Source of the DNA: an uncultured Verrucomicrobiota bacterium | Lineage (GTDB): Bacteria > Verrucomicrobiota > Verrucomicrobiia > Limisphaerales > JADLHS01 | Assembly: GCA_937894935.1 (NCBI GenBank) | Contig: CALAYC010000257.1 | Span: forward strand, 1-27,718 | DNA: 27,718 nucleotides | Direction: 5' to 3' | In this document: positions 1-8,665 of the stretch, in pieces | How positions within the stretch are numbered: the first letter of the stretch is position 1 | How the letters are laid out: every line of letters begins with the position of its first letter | Program-made: the position numbers and the translations under genes | Notes under the pieces: generated by a model | What the model saw: only the letters and a program-made list of their open reading frames with translations | Told to the model about the DNA's origin: nothing | The model's database searches: none

Positions 1-97
1 ATAATTCCAATCGAGTTTGCACCAACCCGAGGATGGAATCGCCGCCGCGCCGCAATGCCTCGGCCCAGCTTTCAGGTTTGGGATCGGCCTCGTTCAT
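1..97 (-). CDS. YqjE-like holin-superfamily membrane protein, N-terminus only
   Basis: Only the first 32 codons are inside the window; the gene runs off its left edge. It starts with ATG four bases after the stop of the DUF883 gene. The visible protein begins MNEADPKPESWAEALRR and continues GGDSILGLVQTRLEL. This amphipathic stretch ahead of an expected two-helix membrane hairpin is typical of the YqjE / phage-holin-3-6 family (PF07332). In many bacteria yqjE-like genes directly follow yqjD-like (DUF883) genes, and that pairing is the main support here. The role in the family is poorly defined (inner-membrane, stress-associated). No membrane segment can be checked because the sequence ends first. 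Confidence 0.6.
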   Translation of the reverse strand, partial: MNEADPKPESWAEALRRGGDSILGLVQTRLEL

Positions 98-101
98 GAT
101 C

Positions 102-437
102 TCACTTACGCGCAACCAGCACGCCGATCAGCAATCCCACGCCAAAGGCAACGCCGATGGATTCATACGGATGCTCGCGAATGACCGTGTCAGCTTTCTT
201 GGCCGCAACCCGCGCTCCCTCGAGGGCCTGGCTTTGCAATTCGTCAATGGTCGCTTTCGTGCGGCTCAATGCGGCGGACAACCGTGAGCGGGCTTCCTTC
301 GCTTTTTCGCTGACGTCGCCAGCGGTTGCTTTGAGCAATTCCTCCGAATCGTGAGCCAAAGCGCGGAGATCTGCCAACACGCGCTCGCGTGCAGCGTGAC
401 TGTGTGCCTGTTCGAGATTTTCAAAATGGGTTTCCAT
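102..437 (-). CDS. DUF883 family (YqjD/ElaB-like) C-tail-anchored protein
   Basis: This 111-residue protein has a long, charged, alanine-rich helical body (about residues 5-85) with heptad-like spacing. A single C-terminal hydrophobic segment follows (about 92-108, GVAFGVGLLIGVLVARK), ending in Arg-Lys. That plan, with a YESIGVAFGVG motif just before the anchor, matches the ElaB/YqjD/YgaM family. In Escherichia coli these are inner-membrane-anchored, ribosome-associated proteins of stationary phase. An AAAGG ribosome-binding site lies seven bases before the ATG, and a YqjE-like gene follows after four bases, so the two are probably co-transcribed. The family call is firm. The cellular role in this organism is inferred only. 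Confidence 0.8.
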   Translation of the reverse strand: METHFENLEQAHSHAARERVLADLRALAHDSEELLKATAGDVSEKAKEARSRLSAALSRTKATIDELQSQALEGARVAAKKADTVIREHPYESIGVAFGVGLLIGVLVARK

Positions 438-460
438 AATTTTGCCTTTCTAATTGTGGA

Positions 461-488
461 TTTATGTTGTTCCGCGAGTGTGACGCAA
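461..488 (-). promoter_or_regulatory. Candidate promoter for the DUF883 gene
   Basis: Reading the minus strand, TTGCGT (488-483) is followed after 16 bp by CATAAA (466-461), about 24 bases before the start codon at 437. This is a moderate match to a housekeeping -35/-10 pair and is judged by eye only. The rest of the 438-619 gap shows no gene or strong hairpin. It must also contain the start signals for the divergent helicase gene, which I cannot place. Confidence 0.28.
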
Positions 489-619
489 GTCTTTCAGCGC
501 CACTGCTGTTGCTAGCTGACCCAATGTGAACCCAAATGACATAACTGGCAAGACTTACACCCGTTTTTTACCAAAATATCTTATCAACAGATCGCCGCGG
601 AGAATCCGAAGCGCTGAGC

Positions 620-2716
620 TTGGATGTCTCCACCGCGTCCAGTAACCTGCCGCGCATGTCGCGCGACTATGTCCTGCAACCGTTCCAATCTGAAGTTCAC
701 CTTCAGATTGATTACGCGCGCGAACTCAATCCCCAACAATACGCGGCCGTCACCGCCCCACCCGGTCCAGCACTCGTCATCGCCGGCGCCGGCTCAGGTA
801 AAACCCGCACACTGACTTACCGCGTTGCTTACTTGCTCGAACAAGGCATTCCGCCGGATCGCATTTTATTACTCACGTTCACCAACAAAGCCGCCGGGGA
901 AATGATGCGGCGCGTGGCGGATTTGCTGGGGCAGGAACTCAATACACTCTGGGGCGGCACATTCCACTCCATTGGCAATCGCATTCTTCGCCTTCACGCG
1001 CATCTGCTCGGATACGGACGCGATTTCACCATCATGGATCGCGAAGACGCCAAACACCTCATCGCCACGTGCGTTGCCGAAGCGAACATTGATGTGAAAG
1101 CCACGCGCTTTCCGAAGCCGGAAGTGTTGGGCGACATTTTTTCACTCGCGTTGAACAAACAGAAGTCCGTCGCAGAAATCATCGGCACGGAATACGGTTA
1201 TTTCGACACCATCGCGCCGCAAATCGAAGACGTCGGGAAACGTTACGTTGCCCGCAAACTCGCCACCAACGCGATGGATTTCGACGACCTGCTCGTCCTC
1301 TGGCTCAAGCTCCTGCAGGAACACAGTGACGTCTGTGAACTTTATCAGCGGCGTTTCCAATTCATCCTCGTGGACGAGTATCAGGACACGAACAAACTTC
1401 AGAGCGACCTGATTGATCTGCTGGCGGCCCGTAGTAAAAATGTGATGGTCGTCGGCGATGACGCCCAAAGCATCTACGCCTGGCGCGGCGCGAATTTTCA
1501 GAACATTCTCAAATTCCCGGAGCGCTATCCCGGCGCGCAGGTTTACAAGATTGAAACCAATTACCGCAGCACGCCGGAAATTCTGAGCGTCGCCAACGCC
1601 GCCATCGCCGCCAACGTGGCGCAATTCACCAAGGAACTCGCGCCTGCGCGCAAGTCCGGCATGAAACCCGTGCTCGTCGCCTGTCAGGACGCCGCGCAAC
1701 AGGCCGCGTTCGTCGCCCAACGAGCGCTGGAACTTCGCGACGAAGGCGTGGCGTTGAACAACATGGCGGTGCTGTATCGCTCGCATTTCCACGCGCTCGA
1801 ACTGCAGCTCGAACTCACGCGACGCAATATTCCGTTCAGCATTACCAGCGGCATTCGCTTCTTTGAACAGGCGCACATCAAGGACGTGACTGCCTATCTC
1901 AAACTCGTCACCAACCCGCGTGATGAACTGTCTTTCAAGCGCCTTGTCTTGTTGCTACCGGGAATCGGCGGCAAAGGCGCAGAAAAACTCTACAAGAGTT
2001 TTTTCGAGCAGATTGGAGATGGCAGATCGGAGATGGGGAAAACACCCACGAACACGCCTCCTCAACTCCCGTCTGCTGGCTCCCATCTCCTCGCCGCCGC
2101 CCTCCAACGGTGCGTCAAGACTGTGCCTAAAAAGGCGGCGTTGGCCTGGGCGCAATTCGCCACGACCATTTCCCAACTCGAAGCTTCAGACATCCGCACC
2201 AGTGCGGCGAAAATGATTCCGCTTGTCCTCGAAGCCGGCTACGACGACTACCTGAAGGAAAATTTCGCCAACTACCGCACGCGCCTCGACGACCTGAAAC
2301 AACTCGCCGTCTTTGCGCAACAATTCGATTCAGTCGAAGAATTCCTCACTCAGATGGCGCTGCTGACCAACGTCGAAGCTGAGGATGACCAACAGGCGCA
2401 AAATCGGGACGATGAGAAAATCCGGCTCTCAACGATTCATCAGGCCAAAGGCCTCGAATTCGACGTCGTGTTCAGCATCATGCTCTGCGACGGGTTATTC
2501 CCTTCAGCACGCTCCTCGGAAACAGACGAGGGACTGGAGGAAGAACGTCGGCTGTTTTACGTCACCATCACCCGCGCGAAAAACGACTTGTATCTCTGTT
2601 ATCCGCTCATGCGCGCCGGATACGGAAACACCGGAATCACCCTGCAACAACCTTCGCGTTTCCTGGAAGAAATCCCGAAAGATTATTTGGATGAGTGGAA
2701 TCTTCGGACCTATTGA
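620..2716 (+). CDS. UvrD/PcrA-family superfamily 1 DNA helicase
   Basis: This is an ATP-dependent 3'-5' DNA helicase of 698 residues. The SF1A motifs occur in order: Walker A GAGSGKT (56-62), Walker B with VDEYQDT (251-257), motif III GDDAQSIYAWRGA (279-291), motif IV NYRSTPEI, motif V RLSTIHQAKGLEFD (from about 602) and motif VI LFYVTITRAK. The protein ends soon after motif VI at PSRFLEEIP, so it lacks the C-terminal extension that binds RNA polymerase in many PcrA proteins. Residues about 464-491 are a low-complexity insertion produced by a DNA repeat (see the repeat at 2009). The frame opens with TTG at 620. An ATG at 656 (residue 13) is an alternative, and neither has a good Shine-Dalgarno sequence. 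The likely role is nucleotide-excision or replication-fork repair. Distinguishing UvrD, PcrA and Rep by eye is unsafe, so no symbol is given. Confidence 0.93.
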   Translation: MDVSTASSNLPRMSRDYVLQPFQSEVHLQIDYARELNPQQYAAVTAPPGPALVIAGAGSGKTRTLTYRVAYLLEQGIPPDRILLLTFTNKAAGEMMRRVADLLGQELNTLWGGTFHSIGNRILRLHAHLLGYGRDFTIMDREDAKHLIATCVAEANIDVKATRFPKPEVLGDIFSLALNKQKSVAEIIGTEYGYFDTIAPQIEDVGKRYVARKLATNAMDFDDLLVLWLKLLQEHSDVCELYQRRFQFILVDEYQDTNKLQSDLIDLLAARSKNVMVVGDDAQSIYAWRGANFQNILKFPERYPGAQVYKIETNYRSTPEILSVANAAIAANVAQFTKELAPARKSGMKPVLVACQDAAQQAAFVAQRALELRDEGVALNNMAVLYRSHFHALELQLELTRRNIPFSITSGIRFFEQAHIKDVTAYLKLVTNPRDELSFKRLVLLLPGIGGKGAEKLYKSFFEQIGDGRSEMGKTPTNTPPQLPSAGSHLLAAALQRCVKTVPKKAALAWAQFATTISQLEASDIRTSAAKMIPLVLEAGYDDYLKENFANYRTRLDDLKQLAVFAQQFDSVEEFLTQMALLTNVEAEDDQQAQNRDDEKIRLSTIHQAKGLEFDVVFSIMLCDGLFPSARSSETDEGLEEERRLFYVTITRAKNDLYLCYPLMRAGYGNTGITLQQPSRFLEEIPKDYLDEWNLRTY
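2009..2090 (+). repeat. Imperfect palindromic repeat inserted in frame within the helicase gene
   Basis: The left part is a tandem 14-mer, CAGATTGGAGATGG (2009-2022) followed by CAGATCGGAGATGG (2023-2036), differing at one base. The right part (2066-2090) is an inverted copy: its reverse complement begins GGAGATGGGAG and matches the left arm from 2015 at 17 of 23 positions without gaps. The element of about 82 bp encodes a polar, Gly/Ser/Thr/Pro-rich stretch of about 28 residues (about 464-491). It sits between two helical segments of the helicase and does not shift the reading frame. No second copy is visible in this window. Confidence 0.6.
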
Positions 2717-2755
2717 TGAGTTAAACGGCGCAACATTGACGTCCTTCCAATTGCG

Positions 2756-4525
2756 TTAAGCAGCGGGGCGCCAGTCCAAAACTTTCAATTGCACGGCGCG
2801 TTTACCGTTGTAGTCATTAATCAAAGGCACAAAGGCGAGTTCGAAATTCCCCACCGGCAATTGCTCTTTACCACCATTCCACCATACCGCTTCGTGCATC
2901 ACCGTTCCATCAGTGACCCACATCTTCACATGCTGTTTGTTGACGCCGAGGCGTTGGAGCGGACGTTTGTGCGTCAATCCGCGCGCAAAGAATTGCACCG
3001 CCGGATTCCCCTGCCCCGTCGGTTTGAGTTGCTCCAGCTCCGCCAAAGATTCCAATGAAATCGCATTCAATGGAGTTTCCGCATCGAGCCGCAGCGGCGG
3101 TTGTAAATCTTCGCGCTTCAATGTCCGCTGAGCGATGCTGTTCAACCGCGCGCGAAACGCGTCGAGGTTGTCCGGATGAATCGTCAGTCCGGCAGCCATT
3201 GCATGACCACCGTGACGCACGAGCAGGTCATCGCATTCCCGCAACGCCGCCGCGAGATCAAACCCCGCGATGCTCCGACCCGACCCGCGCCAATGTTCAC
3301 CTTCGCCACCGATGATAAACGTGGGCCGATAAAATTCCTGTAACACGCGCGATGAAACAATTCCCACCACGCCGATGTGCCAGTGCAATCGCCCTTCCAC
3401 GATCACGAAATCCAACTCCGGATTGAACCGCGAACGCACCGCACCAGTCACGTCTTCCACAATACTGCGTTCGATTTTTTGCCGCTCGCGATTCTGCGAA
3501 TCGAGCCGCTGCGCCAACGGCAATGCTTCGTCCACACTCTCGGCCAGCAGCAAGTGCAGCGAATCTTCCGCTGTCTCCAATCTTCCGGAAGCATTCAAGC
3601 GCGGGGCCAATTGAAAACCAACATCGGTCACACCGAGTCGTTCGGGTGATTGCGCCACCTGCTTCAACGCCACCAATCCCGGCCGCTGTGTTGTGTTCAA
3701 TCGCTCCAGTCCGGCCGATACAAAAATCCGATTTTCGCCAACGAGCGGTACGAGGTCGGCAATCGTTCCCAACGCCACGAGATCCAGCAAGGGGCGCAAA
3801 TCAAATTCCGCCGCGCCGGGCAATCCGATTTCGCGTCCTCGTTTCACGAGTGCATGCGCGAGTTTGAACGCAAGGCCAACGGAACATAGCTCCGTCGCAA
3901 TGTGATGAACGCCGGTTGCGAGAGAATTTTCCTCCGCATCACTTTCGACGATATTCGACGTTCGCAGTTGTCGTTGCGGATTGACCAGCGCGACGGCTGC
4001 CGGAGCAGGATCAGAAATCTGGTGATGATCCAGCACGATAACATCCACGCCTCGTTCACGAAGTCCGGCAATGGTTTCAACCGCCGTCGAACCGCAATCC
4101 ACCGCAAGCAGCAAAGTGCTGGGATACTTTTTGAGACAATTATCCACCCCGTCCGCACTGAGGCCGTAACCCTCATCAAGGCGGTGCGGCAGATACGAAC
4201 TCACGCGCCAACCGAGCGCCCGCAGCACTTGCAACAACAACGTGCAGGACGTCACACCGTCCACATCGTAATCACCAAAGATCACGAGTGACTCACCCAA
4301 CTCGCGGGCTCGCAGCAATCGCATCACCGCCTTATCCATATCCGGCAACGAAAATGGATCGGCCAATTGTTTGAGTCGCGGTTTGAGAAACGTTTCGATT
4401 GCGACCGGTTCGCTGAAGCCGCGATTTACCAGGCATTGCGCCAGCAAGGGAGAAACTTTCAACCGGGCCGCCAGTGGTTCGACCAGCAGCGGTTGCGGCG
4501 GAGCGACCAACCAGCGGAATTTCAT
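2756..4525 (-). CDS. recJ: Single-stranded-DNA-specific exonuclease RecJ
   Basis: This 589-residue DHH-superfamily 5'-3' exonuclease acts on single-stranded DNA in recombination and mismatch/base-excision repair. The metal-binding motifs are clear: FGDYDVDGVTS (83-93), AVDCGS (141-146), VLDHHQ (164-169) and ALGTIAD (251-257). The DHHA1 half has PRLNASGR, HIGVVGIVSSR, GSGRSIAGFDL and the GGHAMAAG motif. The length is close to the E. coli protein. One oddity is about 15 extra polar residues around 187-206, between VNPQ and LCSVGLAFKL. The start ATG overlaps the TerC stop codon by four bases (4522-4525), so translation is probably coupled. The stop lies 39 bp from the end of the convergent helicase gene, with no clear terminator between them. 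Confidence 0.96.
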   Translation of the reverse strand: MKFRWLVAPPQPLLVEPLAARLKVSPLLAQCLVNRGFSEPVAIETFLKPRLKQLADPFSLPDMDKAVMRLLRARELGESLVIFGDYDVDGVTSCTLLLQVLRALGWRVSSYLPHRLDEGYGLSADGVDNCLKKYPSTLLLAVDCGSTAVETIAGLRERGVDVIVLDHHQISDPAPAAVALVNPQRQLRTSNIVESDAEENSLATGVHHIATELCSVGLAFKLAHALVKRGREIGLPGAAEFDLRPLLDLVALGTIADLVPLVGENRIFVSAGLERLNTTQRPGLVALKQVAQSPERLGVTDVGFQLAPRLNASGRLETAEDSLHLLLAESVDEALPLAQRLDSQNRERQKIERSIVEDVTGAVRSRFNPELDFVIVEGRLHWHIGVVGIVSSRVLQEFYRPTFIIGGEGEHWRGSGRSIAGFDLAAALRECDDLLVRHGGHAMAAGLTIHPDNLDAFRARLNSIAQRTLKREDLQPPLRLDAETPLNAISLESLAELEQLKPTGQGNPAVQFFARGLTHKRPLQRLGVNKQHVKMWVTDGTVMHEAVWWNGGKEQLPVGNFELAFVPLINDYNGKRAVQLKVLDWRPAA

Positions 4526-5532
4526 GGTGCCTGCGGCGGCTGAGATTCCGGAGCAAGTTTCTTTTTCTCGCGACGTCCCACGATGATGGAAGCCAGGATG
4601 GAAATCAGCAGAATGGCCGCCACCACAATCAATGAAACATTGCTCGAAATCTTGATTTGAAACCAGAGCTTCTCTGCCACGTTACCGTGCGGAGCGAGCA
4701 ACATTTTAACACCGATAAACACCAGCACGAACGACAGGCCCACTTTGAGATAGCGGAAATAACCAATCGCTCCCGCCAGCACAAAATACAACGAGCGCAA
4801 TCCGAGAATCGCAAACACGTTCGACGTGAAAACAATAAACGGTTTAGTCGTGATTGCGAAAATCGCCGGAATTGAATCCAGCGCGAAAATCAAATCGGTG
4901 GTTTCCACCATCAACAATACCAGCGCCAAGGGCGTGAGCATCAGCTTGCCGGCCGAGCGAATGGTGAATCTTTGCCCGTGAAACTCGCTCGCCACCGGAA
5001 ACATCCGGCGCGCCAGTCGAAGTACCGGATTCTTCTCCGGATCCACGCCCTCGTCATCGGTGAAAAGCATTTTGATGCCGGTAAATACCAGAAACGCGCC
5101 GAAGAGATATAGCGTCCAGGCAAACTTCGCGATAATCGCCGCGCCCAGCGCAATCATCACGCCGCGCATAAGCAACGCCCCGAGAATGCCCCAGAACAAC
5201 ACGCGATGTTGATATTCCGCCGGCACGCGGAAATAGGAAAAGATCAACGCGATGACGAAGACGTTATCCATCGAGAGCGACAGCTCGATGACATAACCGG
5301 TCACGAACTCGACGGTATCGTGTCGCTCCCAACCATGAACTACCGCCGGCGCAATCAGTGTCCCGAACGCCAACGAAAGCAGCACCCACAACGTCGTCCA
5401 GCCGATGGCTTCTTTGAATTTGACGACGTGCGCCGTTTTGTGAAAGACCCCAAGGTCCAGCGCCAGGAAAAAGATGATGCAGGCGACAAACCCGGCGTAA
5501 TGCCACATACTGACTTCAAGCTCGCCCAGCAT
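4522..5532 (-). CDS. TerC/Alx-family integral membrane protein
   Basis: This 336-residue polytopic membrane protein has eight or nine hydrophobic segments. The conserved acidic membrane motifs of the TerC family are present: FFLALDLGVFH (21-31), the ELSLSMDNVFVIALIFSYF core (83-101) and ETTDLIFALDSIPAIFAIT (around 208-226). Members such as E. coli Alx and B. subtilis MeeF/MeeY affect manganese export and can act with the Sec machinery to metallate exported proteins. That link is notable because this gene lies directly between secDF and recJ. Residue 9 (ATG at 5508, MWHYAGF) resembles the usual N-terminus of the family and may be the real start. Neither start has a clear Shine-Dalgarno sequence. 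The ion substrate is not visible from sequence. Confidence 0.9.
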   Translation of the reverse strand: MLGELEVSMWHYAGFVACIIFFLALDLGVFHKTAHVVKFKEAIGWTTLWVLLSLAFGTLIAPAVVHGWERHDTVEFVTGYVIELSLSMDNVFVIALIFSYFRVPAEYQHRVLFWGILGALLMRGVMIALGAAIIAKFAWTLYLFGAFLVFTGIKMLFTDDEGVDPEKNPVLRLARRMFPVASEFHGQRFTIRSAGKLMLTPLALVLLMVETTDLIFALDSIPAIFAITTKPFIVFTSNVFAILGLRSLYFVLAGAIGYFRYLKVGLSFVLVFIGVKMLLAPHGNVAEKLWFQIKISSNVSLIVVAAILLISILASIIVGRREKKKLAPESQPPQAP

Positions 5533-5617
5533 CGTTCAAGTGTTTATTGCATCGCCGCCGCGCTTCGACAGTGCGTCGGCCGAGCAGATTGCCGCCTTGG
5601 CGAACCCGCGCCAGGTA

Positions 5618-8167
5618 TCATGGTTTTGCGGGTGCCGTCGCTGCGGCGTCACCGGTCTCGGCAGCCACCGCGCCTGAGCCAATCGTGGGCCGTTGACCTT
5701 TGTGCCACCACAACACCAGCGCACTGGCGATGAAAATCGATGAATACGTTCCCACCAGAATTCCAATGAGGAAGGTAAACGCGAAATCATTCACCGGCCC
5801 ACCGCCAAAGATAAACAGCGACATGGTAGCCAAAAACACCGTGCCCGACGTGATAATCGTTCGGCTCAAGGTTTGATTCAGCGCGCGATTCACCAACTCG
5901 CGGAACGTACCACGCACGCCCAGTTTCAAATCTTCCCGAATCCGATCAAAAATCACCACCGTATCGTTGATCGAGAATCCGATGATCGTTAACAGCGCCG
6001 CCACCGTCGTGCTGTTAAGTTCCCGTCCAGAGAGGAAATAACAGCCCAACGTCATCAACACGTCGTGCACCAGCGCCACAACTGCTCCTACCGCGAACGA
6101 AAACTCGTAGCGGAATGCCACATAGACGAGGATGCCCAGCATTGAGAGCAATGACGCCACAATCGCTGCTTTGGTGATTTCTTTGCCGATTACCGGCCCC
6201 ACCCGGTCCGTGCTCAACACCGACAAGTTCGCTTCCGGGAAACTTGTTTGGAGTTTCTGCACAACGTTCTTCGTAATCCCTTCCGCTTCGCTATCGGAAA
6301 TGGAATCGGCCTGTCGCACCGTCACCCGCAACGTCTTGACTCCCGTATCCAGCGCCGTTTGATAGGCGATCATCGAGTCGCCGACCTTCAGTTCTTCAAT
6401 CGCTTTCTCGATCCGATCGGTCTCCGGCAGGTGACTTTGGTTAATGCTGAAAGTGATCGTGTCGCCTCCGGTAAATTCCACCCCGAACACGCCCTGCCCG
6501 CGTTTGATGCCCCAGGCAACTCCGATGAGAACGATACACCAACTGATCGCAAACGCAGGCTTCGCCCAGCGCATGAAATCGATGCTCGTGTTGCGAATCA
6601 GATGCAACATGTTCAGGTCCTTGATCAGATTCTTCGCCAGCAACCAGTCAAAGATGAGCCGCGTGATAACCAACGCCGTGAACAAGCTGGCGCCAACACC
6701 GATTGCAAGCGTCACACCGAAACCTTTCACCGCCGCCGTTCCCATCCAGATGAGCACAAATGCCGAAATCAGCGTCGTAAAGTGCGAGTCGAAAATCGTC
6801 CCGAATGCCCGGTCGTAACCGGCGGAAATCGCACCTTTGAGCGATTTACCCTTGGCCCGTTCTTCGCGAATGCGTTCATAAATCAGCACGTTCGCGTCCA
6901 CCGCCATACCAACGCTCAACACGAGACCCGCGATGCCTGGCATCGTGAACGTGGCTCCAATGGCGCACATCACTCCGACCACAATGATGACGTTGCAGAG
7001 CAAGGCGATGTTGGCAACGATTCCAGCCAACAGGTAATAAACCATCATGAACACGACCACCAACAGCACGCCCCAGATGGAAGCTTTGATACCGCTGCGA
7101 ATGGTGTCCGCACCCAATGTCGGATCAATGTTATTGGAGTAAATGACTTTGAGCGGCGCCCGGAGCGGATTTTCCAACACGCCCGCGAGTTCGCGCGCTG
7201 ACGCCAGATCAAAATTTCCGGTGATGCTACCACTGCCGGTCATGATTGCGCTGTTGATGACCGGCGCGGAATACAACTGTCCGTCCAGAACAATCGCCAG
7301 TCGTCGTCCGATATTTTCACTCGTTACCTGACCAAACCGTTCCGCGCCTTCGGGTGTCAGTTGAAAATGAATTTCCAGTCCGCCGAAATTTCCACGAGTC
7401 GCAACCGCCTGCTTGACGATGCTGCCCACCAGACCGGGTTCACCCTTGCGCTTCACTACCACCCGCTCCACGCGAGGCTGGTTGGAGTTCGGAACGCGCT
7501 CTTCCCGTCGCAACTCTTCATAACCCGGCGGCACGGTTCCTGACGCCAACAATTCTTCCGAACGCTCATGCACGAGACGGAATTCCAGAAACGCCGGCTT
7601 TTGCAAATTGGTAATTGCGCGATTACGGTCTGCTTCCGAAAGACCCGGTAACTGAATTAAAATCCGATTATCACCCGCCGGCTGAATGATCGGTTCAGCC
7701 ACGCCGAAACGATCCACGCGTTTGCGGATTACTTCCACCGCCTGCGACAACGCGCCTGAAACTTCATTCGTGTCCGCCAACTTGGACACATCCATCTCTA
7801 CGAGGAACGACGTGCCACCCGCCAGGTCGATACCCTTTTTGATCTTTCCAGCGACCTCGCGATACAAGCGATCCAAAATATACTTCGTCGGCTGCGCCTG
7901 ATTCTCCGACCCCATCGCGAAATACGGGACGATGTTGTTGGTCCCGATCGCCGTTTCCAGACTGGAATACGCTTTGTCGCGATTGCCCGCTGATAATTCC
8001 CGCGCCTGATGAACAATGTTGGAAATCGTCGTGTCGCCCGGTACGACCTGCGCGCGTTTCTCGAAATGTTCGATCAAATCGCCGGATACCGGCGGATACG
8101 CTTCAAACAGCGACCACAGCAAAACCAGTACGACGATGGTCAGACGCCAGAAATTATTTCGGATCAT
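5618..8167 (-). CDS. secDF: Fused protein translocase subunit SecDF
   Basis: An 849-residue fusion of SecD and SecF, the proton-driven auxiliary membrane complex that pulls preproteins out of the SecYEG channel. The SecD half has TM1 at about residues 8-25, the GIDLAGGT motif (112-119), a large periplasmic P1 domain containing RVDRFGVAEP, and the VGMAVDANVLIYERIREE membrane motif near 415-430. The SecF half begins near 560 with GVEFTGGDTITF and carries GFSINDTVVIFDRIRED near 735, which includes the functionally important Asp and Arg. Twelve membrane segments are expected. The start ATG lies nine bases after the yajC stop, so the two genes form one operon. The C-terminus is a short Ala/Pro-rich tail. 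SecD-SecF fusions occur in Firmicutes and several PVC-group lineages. Confidence 0.96.
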   Translation of the reverse strand: MIRNNFWRLTIVVLVLLWSLFEAYPPVSGDLIEHFEKRAQVVPGDTTISNIVHQARELSAGNRDKAYSSLETAIGTNNIVPYFAMGSENQAQPTKYILDRLYREVAGKIKKGIDLAGGTSFLVEMDVSKLADTNEVSGALSQAVEVIRKRVDRFGVAEPIIQPAGDNRILIQLPGLSEADRNRAITNLQKPAFLEFRLVHERSEELLASGTVPPGYEELRREERVPNSNQPRVERVVVKRKGEPGLVGSIVKQAVATRGNFGGLEIHFQLTPEGAERFGQVTSENIGRRLAIVLDGQLYSAPVINSAIMTGSGSITGNFDLASARELAGVLENPLRAPLKVIYSNNIDPTLGADTIRSGIKASIWGVLLVVVFMMVYYLLAGIVANIALLCNVIIVVGVMCAIGATFTMPGIAGLVLSVGMAVDANVLIYERIREERAKGKSLKGAISAGYDRAFGTIFDSHFTTLISAFVLIWMGTAAVKGFGVTLAIGVGASLFTALVITRLIFDWLLAKNLIKDLNMLHLIRNTSIDFMRWAKPAFAISWCIVLIGVAWGIKRGQGVFGVEFTGGDTITFSINQSHLPETDRIEKAIEELKVGDSMIAYQTALDTGVKTLRVTVRQADSISDSEAEGITKNVVQKLQTSFPEANLSVLSTDRVGPVIGKEITKAAIVASLLSMLGILVYVAFRYEFSFAVGAVVALVHDVLMTLGCYFLSGRELNSTTVAALLTIIGFSINDTVVIFDRIREDLKLGVRGTFRELVNRALNQTLSRTIITSGTVFLATMSLFIFGGGPVNDFAFTFLIGILVGTYSSIFIASALVLWWHKGQRPTIGSGAVAAETGDAAATAPAKP

Positions 8168-8176
8168 GGGAAGATA

Positions 8177-8521
8177 TCAGGATTCGCTTTTGCTGTCGCC
8201 CTTGTCACTGCCGCGCTCGGTGATTTCGGCCACCGCAGATTTGATGATTTCCAGTTTCGCATCCGCCGAACGCACGGTCAGGGTATTGTCGCGGACAGAA
8301 ACCACGATGCCGACGATACCACTGGAGGTCATAATTTTGTCACCAGTCTTGATCGTCTTGAGCATGGCCGCGTGCTGCTTCGCCTTCTTGGATTGCGAAA
8401 AGAACATGAAGCCGATCATGACAACCATCAGCACGAGCATCGGCAACATAGTCCAGGCTTGCGGCTGACCTTGTGGTGGCGTGCCCTGAGCCAAAACGGC
8501 GGGTAGAAAACTTAAGTCCAT
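8177..8521 (-). CDS. yajC: Preprotein translocase subunit YajC
   Basis: This 114-residue small membrane protein is the third member of the SecDF-YajC accessory complex. One transmembrane segment (about residues 24-43) ends in FFSQSKKAKQHAAML, and the KTGDKIMTSSGIVGIVVSV motif that defines the family follows. A Gly/Pro/Gln-rich N-terminal stretch precedes the membrane helix. The position directly before secDF is the usual one. There is no clear Shine-Dalgarno sequence, and a good promoter candidate sits only about 22 bases upstream, so the leader would be short. Confidence 0.95.
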   Translation of the reverse strand: MDLSFLPAVLAQGTPPQGQPQAWTMLPMLVLMVVMIGFMFFSQSKKAKQHAAMLKTIKTGDKIMTSSGIVGIVVSVRDNTLTVRSADAKLEIIKSAVAEITERGSDKGDSKSES

Positions 8522-8542
8522 AATTTGATTAAAGGAGCGCTC

Positions 8543-8570
8543 AATCTAGGAAAACAGCCGCCAATGGCAA
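8543..8570 (-). promoter_or_regulatory. Candidate promoter for the yajC-secDF-terC-recJ operon
   Basis: On the minus strand, TTGCCA (8570-8565, five of six consensus bases) is followed after 16 bp by TAGATT (8548-8543, four of six). It lies just upstream of yajC and downstream of the fusA terminator, where a new operon promoter is needed. The predicted leader is only about 15 nucleotides. This is an eye call. Confidence 0.42.
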
Positions 8571-8615
8571 GCGTATTGAACGCGATTCATGGTTTGGTTA
8601 CGGGTTTTAGCGGAC

Positions 8616-8640
8616 AAAAAAGGCCGCGTTTTACGCGGCC
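8616..8640 (-). terminator. Rho-independent terminator after fusA
   Basis: A perfect 7-bp GC stem, GGCCGCG (8622-8628) with CGCGGCC (8634-8640), encloses a five-base loop. On the minus strand it is followed by six T residues (8621-8616). It begins 25 bases after the fusA stop codon. The As and Ts flanking the stem could give weak activity in the other direction, but no gene converges from that side. Confidence 0.85.
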
Positions 8641-8665
8641 TTTGTGAATCATCAGTTCTTTAAAA

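Noticed and set aside
1142..1876. 244-residue minus-strand frame antisense to the helicase
   Set aside because: It overlaps helicase motifs on the opposite strand; composition is a mirror of the real gene.
2717..2755. Possible bidirectional terminator between the convergent helicase and recJ genes
   Set aside because: Only a weak CGCAA/TTGCG pairing with no T run on either strand.
6248..7201. 317-residue plus-strand frame antisense to secDF
   Set aside because: His/Arg/Asn-rich shadow without recognisable domains.
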